Assembly (NCBI GenBank): GCA_016935755.1
Contig: JAFGQI010000015.1
Coordinates: 62,001-126,000 of the forward strand
DNA: 64,000 nt
DNA from: Anaerolineales bacterium
GTDB taxonomy: Bacteria > Chloroflexota > Anaerolineae > Anaerolineales > UBA4823
Reading direction: 5' to 3'
Positions 42,912 through 52,244 of the stretch are shown here, piece by piece. The notes below the pieces were generated by a model that ran no database searches, had not been told where the DNA came from, and saw only the letters and a program-made list of their open reading frames with translations. The position numbers were made by a program, and so were the translations under genes. How positions within the stretch are numbered: the stretch's first letter is position 1; each line of letters opens with the position of its first letter.

Positions 42912-43598
42912 CTAGTAGGTAATTTCCAATAATCCTTCTGCCACCCCGCGCAGCCGGTCTACTGACATTTCGCTCAAGCGGATCGCCAGCTCCAGATAGG
43001 GACGGTTTATTGGTTTGCTGACAAACTCCTGCAGTTCGGGCGGCATGTCGAGGAAATCTTTCACCGCTCGCTGTTGCGCGGTCCAGGCGCCTACCGGCCC
43101 ATGCCGGTCCAGGAACTCGCGCAAAGACCGGTTGAGCTCACCGCTGAGCACTTCCAGCTGGGGAAGCGGTACAGATTCCTGGCCTAGTTCAAAAGCCTCC
43201 AAATTTTCCACCGGGATTTGGGTTCGTTGGGAGAGGGAGGCGATGTCCAGACCCGCCTCTAGCCTGGCCTGTCGCAGCGTAGCGCCCACCATGCGGTTGC
43301 GCAGCATCATTAAGGCAGGCATATTGGGCTGTTTTTTATCCAAAGAGCCTGCAACCAGGGAACGGTTTCCCCAGAAGTTTTCCACAGGCACATCCAGATA
43401 ATAAGCCAGCCCTTCCAGTTCCGGAAGGGAAGGAGCTTGATCGCCCAGTTCGTAAGCTTCCATCCTTTGCGGGTCGATGCTGATCGCTTCGGCGCAATCG
43501 GGAATGCTCTTTGCAGCTGCCAGCCGGGCGTCACGGATCAGAGCGCCAATAATCTTGGCTCGCAAGGTGAGTGCGATTGGATCGACGGTCATAGGCAT
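42912..43598 (-). CDS. Regulator with two tandem XRE-type HTH domains
   Basis: IIGALIRDARLAAAKSIPDCAEAISIDPQRMEAYELGDQAPSLPELEGLAYYLDV and MVGATLRQARLEAGLDIASLSQRTQIPVENLEAFELGQESVPLPQLEVLSGELN. Confidence 0.85.
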   Translation of the reverse strand: MPMTVDPIALTLRAKIIGALIRDARLAAAKSIPDCAEAISIDPQRMEAYELGDQAPSLPELEGLAYYLDVPVENFWGNRSLVAGSLDKKQPNMPALMMLRNRMVGATLRQARLEAGLDIASLSQRTQIPVENLEAFELGQESVPLPQLEVLSGELNRSLREFLDRHGPVGAWTAQQRAVKDFLDMPPELQEFVSKPINRPYLELAIRLSEMSVDRLRGVAEGLLEITY

Positions 43599-43686
43599 TT
43601 CCTCGGCATCAGTTTACCATTCTCTTCCATTATAACTCACATGACAGCAGCCGGATTTTTATTGATTGCCCAAAAACGGTGTGTAC

Positions 43687-45033
43687 TTACCAGTTCCTAC
43701 CCGAACCACTTTTTCGATTGGCAGCAAGCATCTCAGCGATGTTTACCCCGAATATTTCCGGGCGCAGTTTGAAACCAGCTTGCTCCAGCCGGCTGGAGAA
43801 CATTGGTCGAATGCCGGTGGGTTTCAGATCCCCCAACACGCGCCCTTCGGTGCTGATCCCAACTTGCTCAAATTTGAAGATATCGGTCAACACAACTGTA
43901 TCGCCTTCCATTCCAGCCAGTTCGGTAATTTGGGTAACTTTGCGTGATCCATCTCGCAGACGGGTGACCTGTACGATGAGATCGACAGCCGAGGCAATCT
44001 GCTCGCGGATCACGCGCACGGGCAACTCAATTCCAGCCATCAAGGTCATCGTCTCCAGGCGGGCGATCGCGTCCCGTGGTGTGTTGGAGTGCAAGGTGGT
44101 TAATGAGCCATCGTGCCCTGTGTTCATCGCCTGGAGCATGTCCAGGGCCTCGCCGCCACGGACCTCGCCAACCACAATGCGCTCGGGGCGCATGCGTAAG
44201 GCGTTGCGCACCAGATCGCGCACCGTCATGCCGCCTGATCCATCCGGATTGGGCAGCTTGGTCTCCAACCTCACCACGTGTTCCTGTTGGAGTTGTAATT
44301 CAGCGGCGTCTTCAATTGTTACAATGCGTTCTTCCTCTGGAATGAACTGGGAGAGGATATTCAACAGCGTGGTTTTGCCAGATCCAGTGCCGCCTGAAAT
44401 GATGATATTCAGCTGGGCGCTGACACAGGCGCGTAGGAACTCTGCCATTCCCTCGGTGAGTGAATTCATCTTGACCAGTTGATCCATGGTCAGCCGTTCT
44501 GCGCTGAATTTTCGAATAGTGATGGCTGGACCGTCAATTGCCACGGGTGGGATGACCGCGTTAACGCGCGAGCCATCTGGTAGGCGGGCGTCCACTGCCG
44601 GGTGGTCCAGGTCTATCCGCCGCCCGAGTGGGGCGACGATCCGTTCGATCACTCTCAATACATGCTCGTTATTTTCGAACGAGACAGTGGTTTTGCTTAC
44701 CTTCCCTTTTTTTTCGATGTACACCTGCGACGGACCATTGACCATGATTTCGGTAATATCTGGATCATCCAGCAATGGCTGAATGGGGCCATAACCTAAC
44801 ATCTCATCTAAAACCTCAGAGAATAGCTGCGCCCGCACAGCTTCGTCGAGCTGCAGTCCTGTTTTAGCATAAATTTGAGCCAGGCTTTGCTCTGCTACCT
44901 GCCGGCGCTGGTCAACAGGAGGTTTATCGGTATCCAGCCCACGCAGCAAGGCGCCAGTCAGGAAGCTTTTTACCTTAATCAAATCGACAGTCTGTCCACG
45001 GCGATCGGTGGTTGATTTTGAGGCAGGGGTCAT
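43687..45033 (-). CDS. cpaF: CpaF/TadA-family type II/IV secretion ATPase
   Basis: EMLGYGPIQPLLDDPDITEIMVNGPSQVYIEKKGK, IIISGGTGSGKTTLLNILSQFIPEEERIVTIEDAAELQLQQEHVVRLETK. Confidence 0.93.
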   Translation of the reverse strand: MTPASKSTTDRRGQTVDLIKVKSFLTGALLRGLDTDKPPVDQRRQVAEQSLAQIYAKTGLQLDEAVRAQLFSEVLDEMLGYGPIQPLLDDPDITEIMVNGPSQVYIEKKGKVSKTTVSFENNEHVLRVIERIVAPLGRRIDLDHPAVDARLPDGSRVNAVIPPVAIDGPAITIRKFSAERLTMDQLVKMNSLTEGMAEFLRACVSAQLNIIISGGTGSGKTTLLNILSQFIPEEERIVTIEDAAELQLQQEHVVRLETKLPNPDGSGGMTVRDLVRNALRMRPERIVVGEVRGGEALDMLQAMNTGHDGSLTTLHSNTPRDAIARLETMTLMAGIELPVRVIREQIASAVDLIVQVTRLRDGSRKVTQITELAGMEGDTVVLTDIFKFEQVGISTEGRVLGDLKPTGIRPMFSSRLEQAGFKLRPEIFGVNIAEMLAANRKSGSGRNW

Positions 45034-45329
45034 TCTTCGCCTCCCTGCGTCTTGCGTTGATCCTCGGGGAGCAGCCAGACCAGGTGTTCGCGGTTGATCG
45101 CCAGGAATTCGGTCTGATAGAGTAATTGACCGCTAAGATCATATACGGTGGCATCGGTGATTGCCAGGAAGAGTTCGGATTGATTGATCTCATCTTTCAA
45201 GCGGTGACCTGGACGGACATGCAGCCTGCCTCTAACGCGGTTGGTGGTGGTCTGGATGATGACCTGCACGGCCTCTTTAGAGATTACATCGGTGAAGAAC
45301 TTCCCTTTTTCGTCAAAGTAAATGCCCAT
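45030..45329 (-). CDS. Uncharacterised protein translationally coupled to cpaF
   Basis: 99-aa ORF overlapping cpaF start by 4 nt (VISKEAVQVIIQTTTNRVRGRLHVRPGHRLKDEINQSELFLAITDATVYD). Confidence 0.75.
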   Translation of the reverse strand: MGIYFDEKGKFFTDVISKEAVQVIIQTTTNRVRGRLHVRPGHRLKDEINQSELFLAITDATVYDLSGQLLYQTEFLAINREHLVWLLPEDQRKTQGGEE

Positions 45330-45344
45330 GTTTGCTCCTTCTGG

Positions 45345-46037
45345 TTATGCTGGGGGCATGGTATAACCCAACCCCGAACGGGTCACAATATGCTGTGGAT
45401 TCTTTGGGTCGGTCTCTAGCTTCTGGCGCAGGCGAGAGATGCTCACCCACAAGATTTCCTTGTCGTCACGATATTCTGGGCCCCAAACATCGATTAACAA
45501 CTGCTCTGAAGTCAACACGCTGCCGATGTTATGGGCAAATTGTAACAACAGACGATACTCGGTAGCAGAAAGATAAACAATACGGTCCTCTCGGAATACT
45601 TCTGCTCGAGCGAAATCAATGCGCAAATTGCCATGTGAGAAGATGGCTTGCTGGTAGGCCCCTCCTGAGGTTTGCGCCCGGCGGAGCACTGCCCGCACGC
45701 GTGCCAGCAGCTCAGTAGCCGAGAAAGGTTTGACGATGTAATCATCCGCACCTAGATCGAGACCGCGCACCCGGTCGTTTTCGTTCCCACGCGCGGTCAC
45801 AACAATGATGGGAATATTTGAGAATTCACGGATACGCTCGCAGGCTTCGAAACCGTCCAAAATCGGCATCATCAGGTCCAACAGCACCAGGTCAGGGTGT
45901 TTTTCGGCGACAATATCCACCGCCTCCTGACCGTTGGTCGCTTTGAGTACCATGTACCCTTCGGTGACCAGGTTTGCCTCAATCAGACGCAGGTAGCGAG
46001 GCTCATCATCTACAACCAGGATCGTCTTCCCCATCAT
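45345..46037 (-). CDS. OmpR/PhoB-type response regulator
   Basis: ILVVDDEPRYLRLIEANL...DLVLLDLMMPILDGFEACERIREF...KPFSATELLARVRAVLRR plus winged-helix C-terminus. Confidence 0.93.
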   Translation of the reverse strand: MMGKTILVVDDEPRYLRLIEANLVTEGYMVLKATNGQEAVDIVAEKHPDLVLLDLMMPILDGFEACERIREFSNIPIIVVTARGNENDRVRGLDLGADDYIVKPFSATELLARVRAVLRRAQTSGGAYQQAIFSHGNLRIDFARAEVFREDRIVYLSATEYRLLLQFAHNIGSVLTSEQLLIDVWGPEYRDDKEILWVSISRLRQKLETDPKNPQHIVTRSGLGYTMPPA

Positions 46038-46048
46038 CGGCTCCTTTT

Positions 46049-47299
46049 CTACTTCTGAATATTATTATCATGACATGGCAACAAAATAATAAATGTGGTG
46101 CCATGACCTGGCGTCGATTGGGCGTAGATATCACCGCCATGCGCCTGGATAATTTTCCGGCAGATATAGAGACCCAAACCAGTGCCGCGGACGGATACGT
46201 TTTTCTCTGGAACGCGATAAAACCGGCTGAATATTTTCAGCAGATGTTCTTGGGCGATGCCTGGCCCGAAATCCCGAATGGCGATACGCGCCTGCTCGCC
46301 ATCTTTATCCAGGGTGATCGTCAACCGGGAGCCTGGAGCGTACTTAATGGCGTTATTAAGAATGTTATCGAAAACTTGGGTCAAACGGGTTGGATCCGCC
46401 CATATTTGCAGTCCCGGTTCTATGACCTCCAGATCAATGTGCATCTTATCGGACATGGAACGACCACGTTGGCATATTTCTTTAAGGAGAACTTCTACAC
46501 GGATGGTTTGGAAAGTCATCTGCAGGGTGCCGGTCTGCAGTCGGGAGGAATCCAACAGCATATCAATTAATTCATGCAGCCGGTCGGCTTCTTCTTCGAT
46601 ATAGGTTAAAAACTCCCGCTGGTATTGTTCATCCCAATCTGTATCTTCCCGCAGTAAGGTGGAGGCATATCCCTTGATAAAACCAAGCGGCGTGAGCAGT
46701 TCATGGGTGATGGTGGAGATGAAGTCATCCTGCAGGCTATCCAGTTTGCGGTGCGCTTCCAGGCTGGCAACTTGCTCTACCAGGCGGTGACGTTCTATGA
46801 GTTGGGCGATATGAACAGCAACAAATTCTGCCAGGTGGATCTGTTCGCTGGTGAAGTTTGGCCCGCCAAAACGAATAAAAACCAACCCGCCAATGCAGAG
46901 CGTCTGTCCCACTGACTGGAGGTCGCTGATCTTGAGGGGGAGGCCCAAAGAGTGGCGAACGTTTGTTCGATCTTCTTTGCTTCCGCTGCTCTCCTCAATG
47001 CGCACAACCACGGTTCCGGATTGATAGGTGTCCTGGGCGGTCAATTCGCCCCAGGCCAGGTCTGCTTCTCGGAAGCGCCCGCGTCCGATGGCGCGGGCAT
47101 ATACAGGCTCCAGGCCGGCTTCACCACGCTCTTCATATAATACAACACTATCGAATATGAAGATAGAGCGCAGCAGTCGCGTTATTTGGTTGAGGGTAGC
47201 TTCTTGATCTAATCCTCCGGCTACGGCCTGGCTGATGGCATAAATTGCTTCCAGCTCTTGAGGAGGTAAATTAGGTGGGTATTTCTTCTCTTCGCTCAT
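46049..47299 (-). CDS. GAF-domain sensor histidine kinase
   Basis: GAF region, FISTITHELLTPLGFIKGYASTLL (H box), DNILNNAIKYAPGS, DFGPGIAQEHLLKIFSRFYR, GTGLGLYICRKII. Confidence 0.93.
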   Translation of the reverse strand: MSEEKKYPPNLPPQELEAIYAISQAVAGGLDQEATLNQITRLLRSIFIFDSVVLYEERGEAGLEPVYARAIGRGRFREADLAWGELTAQDTYQSGTVVVRIEESSGSKEDRTNVRHSLGLPLKISDLQSVGQTLCIGGLVFIRFGGPNFTSEQIHLAEFVAVHIAQLIERHRLVEQVASLEAHRKLDSLQDDFISTITHELLTPLGFIKGYASTLLREDTDWDEQYQREFLTYIEEEADRLHELIDMLLDSSRLQTGTLQMTFQTIRVEVLLKEICQRGRSMSDKMHIDLEVIEPGLQIWADPTRLTQVFDNILNNAIKYAPGSRLTITLDKDGEQARIAIRDFGPGIAQEHLLKIFSRFYRVPEKNVSVRGTGLGLYICRKIIQAHGGDIYAQSTPGHGTTFIILLPCHDNNIQK

Positions 47300-47329
47300 A
47301 CGGTGGCTCTGGCCTGGCGCGTGAAGGGC

Positions 47330-48481
47330 CTAAATGGCGGGTAAGCTGAATTCAAAACGTGAGCCTCTTCCCACAACTGAACGAACAACGATTTGGGTCC
47401 CGTGGGCTTCAATGATCCGCCTCACCATAGCCAACCCAAGGCCGGTTCCGGAATACCGCCGGGTGGTGTTCCCGTCCAGCTGATGGAAGGGTTCGAAGAT
47501 TTCAGCAATCTGTTCTTTGGGGATACCAATCCCGCTGTCCATGACTGCAACGGTTACGATTCCATCTTCAGAAGTAGCTTGAACAGCTACTTTGCCTCCC
47601 TTGGGGGTGAATTTTAAGGCATTATCTAGCAGCTGCATAATGACCCAGGCGATTTTTTCTTCATCGACCTTGACAGAAAGTGAAGCTTCGGGAAGATTGG
47701 CAGCCAGGGCAATCTCTTGGCTGCTGGCTTTATGCCGGGAGCGATCAATAGCTATACGGATCATGCTCTTTAGCTCAACTTCCTGCAAATCCAGACTCAA
47801 TTCACCTCGCGAGGCCAGGGAGAACTGGATCAGATCTTCGATCAACCGTTCCAACCTTTCCTCTGCGCGTTTCATCACCTCCATTGCTTCAGCCTGGGCT
47901 GAGGTTAATGGCCCTAAACCACTATCGGCTAGAATATCCAGATAGCCTTTGATATGGGTGAGAGGCGTGCGTAATTCGTGAGAAATATTTGCAATAAAGT
48001 TGGATTTTAACTTGTTGAGCTCGGTTAACCGTTCAAGCGCTTTCTGAAGTTCAGCAGTGCGCTCTTCCACTCTCTGCGTCAGTCGTTGGTTGGCGTTATT
48101 CAAAGCCTGGTGCAGGTTCAGGATGCGAGTGGTAATCACCTGGTCCAGGTCTTCCCGGCTGATCAGGCCCAGCTCCAACAAAGCCTGCCCGACCAGTATG
48201 GGTTTGCCAGTTGAAGAGTGATCTTTCTGGTACGCCAGGGCTCTCTGCAAATCTTCCGGGCGAATAAGCCCCTGCTCGATCATCGTGTCGCCGATGCGTG
48301 GCACCAGCACTTCGGGGGCAATCGGTACACCGGTAGGGATTATCTCTGGCGTGATCACATCCTGTTCAGCCAGCACAGCTGCCACAGCTATGTCAACGCC
48401 ACAATGTTCGCAATACCGGTTCTTGGGATGGACCTTACGTCCACAACGAGGACAGGAAATTTCGGAGCCCATGGTCACCAC
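47330..48481 (-). CDS. Histidine kinase with N-terminal zinc ribbon and MshEN-like domain
   Basis: CPRCGRKVHPKNRYCEHCG; RIGDTMIEQGLIRPEDLQRALAYQ...VGQALLELGLISREDLDQVI; FIANISHELRTPLTHIKGYLDIL; HATPase motifs. Confidence 0.9.
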   Translation of the reverse strand: MVTMGSEISCPRCGRKVHPKNRYCEHCGVDIAVAAVLAEQDVITPEIIPTGVPIAPEVLVPRIGDTMIEQGLIRPEDLQRALAYQKDHSSTGKPILVGQALLELGLISREDLDQVITTRILNLHQALNNANQRLTQRVEERTAELQKALERLTELNKLKSNFIANISHELRTPLTHIKGYLDILADSGLGPLTSAQAEAMEVMKRAEERLERLIEDLIQFSLASRGELSLDLQEVELKSMIRIAIDRSRHKASSQEIALAANLPEASLSVKVDEEKIAWVIMQLLDNALKFTPKGGKVAVQATSEDGIVTVAVMDSGIGIPKEQIAEIFEPFHQLDGNTTRRYSGTGLGLAMVRRIIEAHGTQIVVRSVVGRGSRFEFSLPAI

Positions 48482-48685
48482 CAGTTTCTATAGATAATCA
48501 TATCATATCTCTATTCGGTTATGCAGGTCTTCCAACCTACTGATATTTTTTCGCTCAAGGCTTACGTCATTGTTAAGTATCTGAAAGGTGTAGAGAAGGA
48601 TTATTATGGTAAATTATTAGGGAATGGTTTGCCCTCAGGCAGAACATCAATCTATAAATAAAGAACCGGAGTCTGATCTGGGAAC

Positions 48686-49147
48686 ATGGTTTCACCGAGC
48701 ATGACCACCTACAACAGCACACTATTGTTTAACCCAACCCAGGCAGCCAGAGTGTTGGTAGTCGATGATGATATTGACACTACGGATCTGCTCAAGATCA
48801 TCCTGGAGCCGAATGCTTTTGAAGTGTTTACTGCTAACTCTGGTCTGGAAGGCGTGGAGATGGTGCGTGAGCTGAACCCAGATGTGGTTATTCTGGATTT
48901 GCTGATGCCCGGCCTGGATGGGATGGGGGTATGCAAGGAAGTGCGCCAGTTCAGTCAGGTGCCGATCCTGGTGTTATCTGCGGTGAGCAAACCGGGTATT
49001 GTGGCAGAAGCTTTAAACGTAGGGGCAGACGATTATCTTACAAAACCGATGAAGAGCAGCGTATTGATCGCGCACTTGAAGAAACTGGTGCGCCGTTCCC
49101 GCGCTGAACAAGACGCAAACCGGGAGAACCAGCCCTCTCCTGAGTAA
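48686..49147 (+). CDS. Response regulator receiver protein
   Basis: VLVVDDDIDTTDLLKIIL...DVVILDLLMPGLDGMGVCKEVRQFSQVPILVLSA...GADDYLTKPM. Confidence 0.92.
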   Translation: MVSPSMTTYNSTLLFNPTQAARVLVVDDDIDTTDLLKIILEPNAFEVFTANSGLEGVEMVRELNPDVVILDLLMPGLDGMGVCKEVRQFSQVPILVLSAVSKPGIVAEALNVGADDYLTKPMKSSVLIAHLKKLVRRSRAEQDANRENQPSPE

Positions 49148-49208
49148 AACCCTTTGACGAGTGCGTGACTTGAGTTAGAATAGAGGAAATCTTCTCAGGA
49201 GGACTACC

Positions 49209-49505
49209 GTGCAAACCTGTTCTAAGTGTCATGCTCAGCTGCCCGATTCGGTCACCCATTGCACCCAATGTAATGCAGATCTGATGGAATGGTCTGAAAC
49301 CGCTGTGGCGCTCAAACGGCTGCAAGCCAATCCGCGCGTCAACTATATCCGCATCGCGGTGTCGCAGGACTGCTGCCCGGCCTGTCGCCAGGCGGAGGGG
49401 GCGTATGCGAAGGATTCGACGCCGCGGCTGCCAATCGAGGGCTGCTCGCATGAGCTAGGCTGCCGCTGTTTTTACCAGCCGGTGCTTGAGGAAATCTATC
49501 CCTGA
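49209..49505 (+). CDS. Small zinc-ribbon protein with extra Cys motifs
   Basis: MQTCSKCHAQLPDSVTHCTQCNADL, CCPACRQAEGAYAKDSTPRLPIEGCSHELGCRCFYQPV. Confidence 0.75.
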   Translation: MQTCSKCHAQLPDSVTHCTQCNADLMEWSETAVALKRLQANPRVNYIRIAVSQDCCPACRQAEGAYAKDSTPRLPIEGCSHELGCRCFYQPVLEEIYP

Positions 49506-50992
49506 TTTTTGCTGATCCAGAGACGGGCAAAGTCCAGAGCTTCCTCGCGGGTGTGGATTTCACCGGCGGCTTGTGATTCACGCAGTTCATCCAGCAGTTG
49601 GCCGATGAGTTTGCCCGGTGTCAGGTTGAAGGTTTGGATTAATTCATAACCATTCAGCAGGGCAGGGGGGGACACTGTTCGCGGATTCTCCCACCAGGTC
49701 TCAAGCAAAGTTCGCACCACTTCCAATTGGCGCGCCCATATTTCTTGTGGCAGGCTGGATTCATAGGTGGCCAGCGTGTCTGCCAGGGCGAGCAGGCCTA
49801 TATCCACGCCAGCTGGTCCACAGTCGCGAAAATAGCGGTAGATAGCACGCTTTGTGGGCATTTCGGGCAGCTTCGCCAGCAAGATCGGGCGCATGTGGTT
49901 TCCCACGATGATTTTCAGGCGCTCGACTTCGTTGTTGCTCAACCGGAGCTGATGGCCGCGTTTGCCAGCTAATTGGGAGCCAATGCGCTCATGATCAATG
50001 AAGCGGATGCGTCTATTTTCATCCATCTTGCGTGTGGCTGGTTTACCGATGTCGTGATAAAGCGCAGCCATGATGAGAAGAGCTTTGATGGATCGCTCTG
50101 GATTTAAGGGTGATTTTAGATGCTCATCCAGTTGAGAGCGATAGCGACCCAGACGGAGGGAGACCAGACCATAGGTCCAGTTGGCTGAAATTTCTGGATC
50201 TGGTTCTTGAGCCAGTACATTCAGGAGGGTGTGTAATTTTTGGGCAGCCGCCAGGGTGTGTGTCCAGGCATCATGAGTATGTGGAAGTGGTTGGGTAATG
50301 CCCTTTAGAGCGCTAAGTTCGGGCAGGGTGTACGGTAAAGCGCCGAGAAGATCCAATGTTCGGATCGCAGCCGCCGGGCGGGGGCCATCCAGAATCCTGA
50401 AGATTTCATCGCGCAGGCGCTCGCGTGAGACATCCACCAGCAGCGGCGCCGCCTCCCGGATCAGTTGTTGGGTTTGTGGGTCAATTTTTAGCCCCAGGGC
50501 GATGGCCTGGCGCACCGCGCGCACTGCGCGAACCGGATCATTTCGGATAGAAGTTTCAGAGCAGGCGCGCAGTTGCCTGTGGCGTAAATCGGCAGCCCCA
50601 TTCAGTGGATCCACCAGGGAACAGTCATTGTGCAGGGCAAGCGCCATGGCGTTGATGGTGAAGTCACGATCGCGCAGATCGCTTTCCAAATCTGGCCCGC
50701 GCATGGCGGCAATATCCAGGCATTTCAATTCACCCAGCGGCTCGCTCAGGAAAAGCCGGACGGTATCTCTTTCAACATCCAGCGGGTAAAATGCGGCCTT
50801 CAGGTGATGCGCCAGCTTGCGCCCGGTCTCGATGACATTGCCAGGTAGAATCAGATCCAGATCGTGGATCGGGCGGTCTAACATGGCGTCTCGGATAGCT
50901 CCCCCGACCACGTAAAGGGGGGTGTCTTCAGGTAGAAAAGCCTGGATTTGTTTCAGCAGGTCAAGAGGCAGGTGCGATGAGAATGTTGTCAT
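49496..50992 (-). CDS. Class II tRNA nucleotidyltransferase / poly(A) polymerase family with HD domain
   Basis: LYVVGGAIRDAMLDRPIHDLDLILPGN, DRDFTINAMALAL, HDIGKPATR. Confidence 0.9.
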   Translation of the reverse strand: MTTFSSHLPLDLLKQIQAFLPEDTPLYVVGGAIRDAMLDRPIHDLDLILPGNVIETGRKLAHHLKAAFYPLDVERDTVRLFLSEPLGELKCLDIAAMRGPDLESDLRDRDFTINAMALALHNDCSLVDPLNGAADLRHRQLRACSETSIRNDPVRAVRAVRQAIALGLKIDPQTQQLIREAAPLLVDVSRERLRDEIFRILDGPRPAAAIRTLDLLGALPYTLPELSALKGITQPLPHTHDAWTHTLAAAQKLHTLLNVLAQEPDPEISANWTYGLVSLRLGRYRSQLDEHLKSPLNPERSIKALLIMAALYHDIGKPATRKMDENRRIRFIDHERIGSQLAGKRGHQLRLSNNEVERLKIIVGNHMRPILLAKLPEMPTKRAIYRYFRDCGPAGVDIGLLALADTLATYESSLPQEIWARQLEVVRTLLETWWENPRTVSPPALLNGYELIQTFNLTPGKLIGQLLDELRESQAAGEIHTREEALDFARLWISKNQG

Positions 50993-51549
50993 CCTTCGGG
51001 ATGGTAGCGGTTCAGGTCAACGGTGGCGATGAAAGGCAGATTGCGATAATAACCGTCCATATCCAATCCGTATCCGAAGACAAACTTGTTTGGGATTCGA
51101 AAACCAAAATAGTGGATTGGGACATCTACTTCACGGCGTTCGGGTTTGTCCAGCATGGTGCAGACGCGCAGGCTGTTTGGATGGCGGGTGTTCAGAAATT
51201 CCAGGACGGAGGCAATCGTATAGCCGCTGTCAACGATATCCTCAACCAGCAGCACATTTCGATTGTGAATATCATCCTTTAAGTCCAGCGTGATGCGCAC
51301 CTGCCCGGTGGACTGGCGAGTAAATCCATAGGACGACACCGCCATGAAATCCAATGTATTGGGCACAGTCAGGTGACGCATCAGATCGGTGAGGAAAACC
51401 ACCCCGCCGCGTAAGATGCAGATCAGGTGTAAATCCTTCCCCTGGTAATCTGCGCTGATTTGCTCAGCAAGCTCAACAACACGCGCTTGCAGCACTTCTT
51501 CGGGTATTAAGATTTCATCAAGAAACTGGCGGTAGTCCTGCATAATCAA
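50989..51549 (-). CDS. hpt: Hypoxanthine phosphoribosyltransferase
   Basis: [60 protein letters not shown]. Confidence 0.94.
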   Translation of the reverse strand: MIMQDYRQFLDEILIPEEVLQARVVELAEQISADYQGKDLHLICILRGGVVFLTDLMRHLTVPNTLDFMAVSSYGFTRQSTGQVRITLDLKDDIHNRNVLLVEDIVDSGYTIASVLEFLNTRHPNSLRVCTMLDKPERREVDVPIHYFGFRIPNKFVFGYGLDMDGYYRNLPFIATVDLNRYHPEG

Positions 51550-52118
51550 TCCTTTGGCACCTGGTGGTGCAGCCGGCAGCGGGCCTCATACATCTCCGCA
51601 GCGCCAACAATCACCACCGGATCGTGATAATGCGCCGGCTTTCCGTTGACCAGGCGCTGGGTGCGGCTGGCGGGTTCACCGCACACCATACAGATGGCGT
51701 GCAGTTTGTCCACTACCTCTGCTTTGGCCATCAAGACTGGCATGGGGCCAAAAGGTTCACCGCGGAAATCGGTATCCAGCCCGGCGACAATCACCCGCAA
51801 ACCCCGGTCAGCCAGCAGTTGGGCAATGTCGATGATCTTATCATCGAAGAATTGGGCTTCATCGATGCCAACCACAGTGGTATCGCTGTCCAGCCGTTTG
51901 AGGATTTCACCAGAGCCCTGCACTGGCAGCGCGGCGAATTCTGTCCCCGCATGCGACTTGACCTTCTCCACGGCGTAGCGGGTATCAATAGCGGGCTTGA
52001 AGACCTGCACCTTCTGACGGGCAATCGTAGCCCGGCGCAATCGCCTGATCAGTTCATCCGTTTTTCCGCAAAACATAGATCCGGTAATGACTTCGATCGA
52101 ACCCGTGTGGTGTTTCAT
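51546..52118 (-). CDS. tdk: Thymidine kinase
   Basis: [56 protein letters not shown]. Confidence 0.95.
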   Translation of the reverse strand: MKHHTGSIEVITGSMFCGKTDELIRRLRRATIARQKVQVFKPAIDTRYAVEKVKSHAGTEFAALPVQGSGEILKRLDSDTTVVGIDEAQFFDDKIIDIAQLLADRGLRVIVAGLDTDFRGEPFGPMPVLMAKAEVVDKLHAICMVCGEPASRTQRLVNGKPAHYHDPVVIVGAAEMYEARCRLHHQVPKD

Positions 52119-52192
52119 GGCGCTCCTCGAGGAAGAATATGGCTTATTTTACCCCCTGCTTCCCCGAACCTGCAAGCCAGGTTGATTAAAAA

Positions 52193-52228
52193 AATTCAGC
52201 CCATCCGGATCTCAGGATGGGCTGAATT
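52193..52228 (-). terminator. Terminator of the rplU-rpmA-rpmE operon
   Basis: aattcagcccatcc-N8-ggatgggctgaatt with U-tract on the minus strand. Confidence 0.85.
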
Positions 52229-52244
52229 TGAGATTTCTTATGGT

